Shown in pieces: positions 29,159 through 31,866 of a DNA stretch of 31,866 bases. The stretch spans positions 1-31,866 of the forward strand of contig JADGJG010000199.1 in NCBI GenBank assembly GCA_027596195.1. Reading direction: 5' to 3'. A program made the position numbers and the translations under genes. Under the pieces are notes generated by a model. It was not told the DNA's origin. It searched no databases and saw only the letters and a list, made by a program, of their open reading frames with translations. This DNA is from Podochytrium sp. JEL0797. Lineage: Eukaryota; Chytridiomycota; Chytridiomycetes; Chytridiales; Chytriomycetaceae. Position 1 is the first letter of the stretch. Every line of letters begins with the position of its first letter.

Positions 29159-31472
29159 TTATTGAAAAAACATATGCTTCTCCACAGCTGTGAAACTGCT
29201 GATTGAATGGCGGGAAGTTGAATAACAACAAATTGGCCGCAATTCCCCATTCTCTTCGACACAAACTAGCCCTCGCTGATCATTGGCGTCCAAAAACAAT
29301 GAGACCAGTATCACCGCATCATCAATAGCAAGTGGAAAGGTAAGGGTTGGGAGAATGAGGGTGACTTCGTGCTGTGTCTCCGGTTGTGTGACCAAAACTT
29401 GAAACCCTTCCCCATCGTTTGTTGCTCGATCCAGAAAGAAGAGGTCACAACAGATTCCCTCCAATTTCTCAGCCAACTCTGGGGATTTGTCATGCACCAG
29501 TTGATTGAATCGCTTGCTTGTAAGGAAAACGAGCGCATTCGTGGTCGCGTCCATCCGTCTCGTTTGCATGAGTGGGTTTAGCTGCTCGATAGACGAAATA
29601 ACAGCTGGAAAGTGCTTGCTGACTCGGTAACGGTCCCCTTTTTGCTGCAGAGTTTGAGTTTCCCATTCCACAGCAACAAGACCGTGCGAAATTTCAGGAG
29701 CTTCGGCTGCCCCAAGCAGAAGCGGCATCCCAGGCTTATATTCAGATCTCCGTGTCAGAAACAATGTTGGTAGTCTGGCACGATCTTGGATTGAAACGAC
29801 AGGAGGCCAAAGATTCCATACACGCGATCTTGTGGCATGAAGCATTCTCGGCGAGCGACCAACCGCGCAATCTGTGCCAGCGACAGTTTCACCTCTTGTT
29901 GAAGACCTCCCCAAGCCGCCGCACCCAAATCCCCTAACACTTTTCTCTCTCGTTCACCAGCATTCTCGACTCCCTTCCTATTTTGAAGTGCTCTAGCTAG
30001 TTGCGCTCCCCAGAATATGCGCTCCTCATTTAAGGTGGTCCAGTTGCCGCGAAAAATCATGAGATGTTTTGCCAACACCATTTCCTGAAGAATCCAAACG
30101 CGATCATACCAGTCCGTTTTCGCATCCGTCTCGCTGTCGTCTGCATACCCACCAACAATTTCTGCATTGCTGAACACCTCGGTCATGCGCGGGATGAAAT
30201 GCTTCTTGTCGTCGAGTGAAGCATCCGTTGAGCTTCCATCCTCGTTACAGCTCTGATCAATACACAACGAGTCCATCCAAATGTGCTCGAGTCCCTGACT
30301 CTCGCAGAGTTCCAACATGGCTCTCAAAACATTCTCTGGCGCGCTTTGCGAAACCCAGGCGCGTCCGTCACCGTCGGAAGTCACATTGATTTTGTATGCA
30401 ATGGATATTTGCCACCTGTAGGAAACCGCAAGATACCGTATCGATTTAGGGGATTGCAGAGTCGACGAAATGGTGTGCGATCCGTCATTGAAGCAGCGAA
30501 CAAGATCATATCGAGAAATGAAACGGATTGGTTCAGTTTCGCGGCTTGTGGATTCCTTGGAGACAGCTTCAATCGCTGGCTGAGGCTCGGTTGCGTTTTT
30601 GATGAATGTTTCGTTTTCATCGATCGCGGTGGGGGTGATGGATGCTTGCGACGCGCTTGACTTTTTACTGGCACGCAGTGATTCGGGTGGCAGTTTGATG
30701 GATGTTTTGGAGGATGCCGTCGTCAACTTTGCTTGGTGGTTGCTTGAATTGGCGATTCCGGGGAGAGTGGTTTTCGAGCTCCCGAAACCTGTTTTCCTGT
30801 TAGATCTCCTTTCACATTCATGCAATATCGAAATTACTCACTTTTTGTTGAAACTCGACTCAATCCCGCATGTGAAATCGTGTTTGGGATGATTGGGAAG
30901 ATGGATTCCTTTGACGACTTCAGAGACCCCTTCGACCCAGCCACCGACTTCAATGTCTTTCTGGACGACGATACTTCATCGTGTTTGGAGAGTATTCTAA
31001 CCGTTTGTCGCGCGGTTCTTGCGGAAACGGCTCGTTTTGATGGAACACTTGGCAACGAAAGTGGGAGGGATGATTTTGAGCTAGAAACGCCTGTTCATGA
31101 TGAATCAGTAGCAGCCAGATTCAAATTGTCGATAGACTGTCTTACTTGGAGTAATTCGACTGAGCGTGGATGTCGATGTCGTTTTCGGAAGAATTGGCGC
31201 GAAAACGAGCGACTCCTTCGAAGAAGCTGGAACGGAAATGGAATCCATCAGAGATAAAAAGCTTCTGTATGCATCGCATTACCAACGATCGAGGCTTTTG
31301 ACCCAGCCAAGGATTTGAGCGTCGTTCTCGAGGGATTCTTTGATTGCAAACGCGTTCGCGTCCCAGGTTTCGAGGATCCTGGTCTCTGCGCCGGTGCATA
31401 AGGTAGTGAAGGAAGTGAAGGTACAGACGACTTTGCAAGCGGTGGCAGAGCACCCTCATCGTTCTCGAACAT
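29159..31472 (-). CDS. HET-domain (heterokaryon incompatibility-like) protein
   Basis: Five exons, 31472-31283, 31226-31146, 31090-30842, 30788-29782 and 29734-29159, join in phase to 700 residues. The HET domain at about 290-415 shows RYLAVSYRW, HIWMDSLCIDQS, MTEVFSNAEIVGGYADD and DWYDRVWILQEM; the usual RRECFMPQDRVYGIFGLL follows at about 487. In ascomycetes such proteins can trigger cell death on non-self recognition; here only the domain is seen. The first 230 residues are Ser/Lys-rich and contain a duplicated segment (SRTTLKSLAGSKAS and SRKTLKSVAGSKGS, each followed by SSKES and a similar tail). The last intron (29735-29781, 47 nt, CTGAC branch) ends in AAG. No NACHT or repeat domain is fused. 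Confidence 0.8.
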
Positions 31473-31621
31473 GGTCCCGTTCTATTTTTGTTGATAGGAA
31501 TTTTGGCAACCTTCTCCCTTTAATATCGATCGTGCTCCTCTCCAACATCGTTGACTGATTAATACCCCCCTTCAAACCAATTTTCCCGAACCACGACGAG
31601 TTTATTTAAAATGCAGGTTTA
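31473..31621. promoter_or_regulatory. Intergenic: promoter of the HET-domain gene
   Basis: 149 bp between the HET start (31472) and the 3' end of the last gene; AT-rich, nothing specific recognised. Confidence 0.35.
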
Positions 31622-31866
31622 TTAATCAAAGAAAGGGGGTTTTTCAACGTACCCGACGGACGAATGCCCAAGAACCCCAGAAGCGCTACAATGCTCGATA
31701 ACAGCGGCATTCACATCACCACCGCAGGCCAAAGACCGCGCGACAAAGGGCTTGAAATGCCAAACAGACAGCGCCGCGATTCTTGCGATGCCCAAAAACA
31801 CGACAACGTTCATCACCGGAAGGTTGAACGTGGCAAACACGAGGGCAATGACGGTTCCGGGCACCA
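31622..31866 (-). CDS. Unidentified membrane protein, C-terminal part (cut by window edge)
   Basis: An open frame entering from the right edge and ending at 31622. The visible 81 residues start with a hydrophobic stretch (TVIALVFATFNLPVMNVVVFLGIARIAALSV), probably one or two membrane spans. They continue with ARSLACGGDVNAAVIEHCSASGVLGHSSVG. A GTACGT donor just after HSSVG means the last nine residues may instead be intron. I do not recognise the family from this fragment. Confidence 0.45.
   Translation of the reverse strand, partial: VPGTVIALVFATFNLPVMNVVVFLGIARIAALSVWHFKPFVARSLACGGDVNAAVIEHCSASGVLGHSSVGYVEKPPFFD

Noticed and set aside
1..31866. Transposons, CRISPR arrays, viral or plasmid genes
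   Set aside because: No transposase, reverse transcriptase, terminal repeats or repeat-spacer arrays were seen; repeats are gene duplications and simple sequence.

Overview
This window is eukaryotic and fungal. Genes are compact and split by short introns (mostly 45-150 nt, many with GTGAGT-type donors and CTGAC-like branch sites). The gene set is fungal-nuclear: a KDM5-type demethylase, the CAF-1 large subunit, eIF4E2/4EHP, an Asterix/PAT10-type protein, a beta carbonic anhydrase and a HET-domain protein. Retention of 4EHP- and Asterix-type genes together with unfamiliar membrane-protein families points away from budding yeasts, perhaps to an early-diverging (chytrid-like) lineage; that placement is inference. 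Exon structures were worked out by hand from splice signals, reading phase and family conservation.

Region 1 (1-4.1 kb, all minus strand) is an accessory cluster. It holds three small CX2C/CX3C zinc-motif genes resembling the fungal Ecl1 family, two of them in a recent segmental duplication. Between and beside them lie three small secreted peptide precursors. One carries three near-identical 33-residue repeats ending in RR, the layout of Kex2-processed peptide precursors; the other two are short, have dibasic sites and look related to each other.

Region 2 (4.2-9.8 kb, plus strand) is housekeeping: GNAT acetyltransferase, type II membrane glycosyltransferase with a DXD motif, inositol polyphosphate 5-phosphatase, beta carbonic anhydrase and Asterix/PAT10. 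It is followed by 1.15 kb with no recognisable gene, between two convergent 3' ends, that contains a run of hairpins and an Sm-like site.

Region 3 (11-16 kb, minus strand) has three tandem single-pass membrane proteins that share an undescribed four-cysteine ectodomain; a fourth member at 22.6-23.6 kb carries the domain twice. Next to the cluster is a possible beta-helix adhesin-like protein.

Region 4 (16.7-29 kb) is chromatin and translation: eIF4E2 with a 9-nt microexon, the CAF-1 large subunit (about 14 exons), and on the other strand a complete KDM5 demethylase (JmjN-ARID-PHD-JmjC-C5HC2-PLU1-PHD-PHD, 10 exons). Region 5 (29-31.9 kb, minus) is a HET-domain protein with an internally duplicated N-terminus and the 3' end of an unidentified membrane protein.

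The best candidates for something new are the four-Cys membrane family and the cluster of secreted peptide precursors. A recurrent AAG 3' splice site is a third notable signal.
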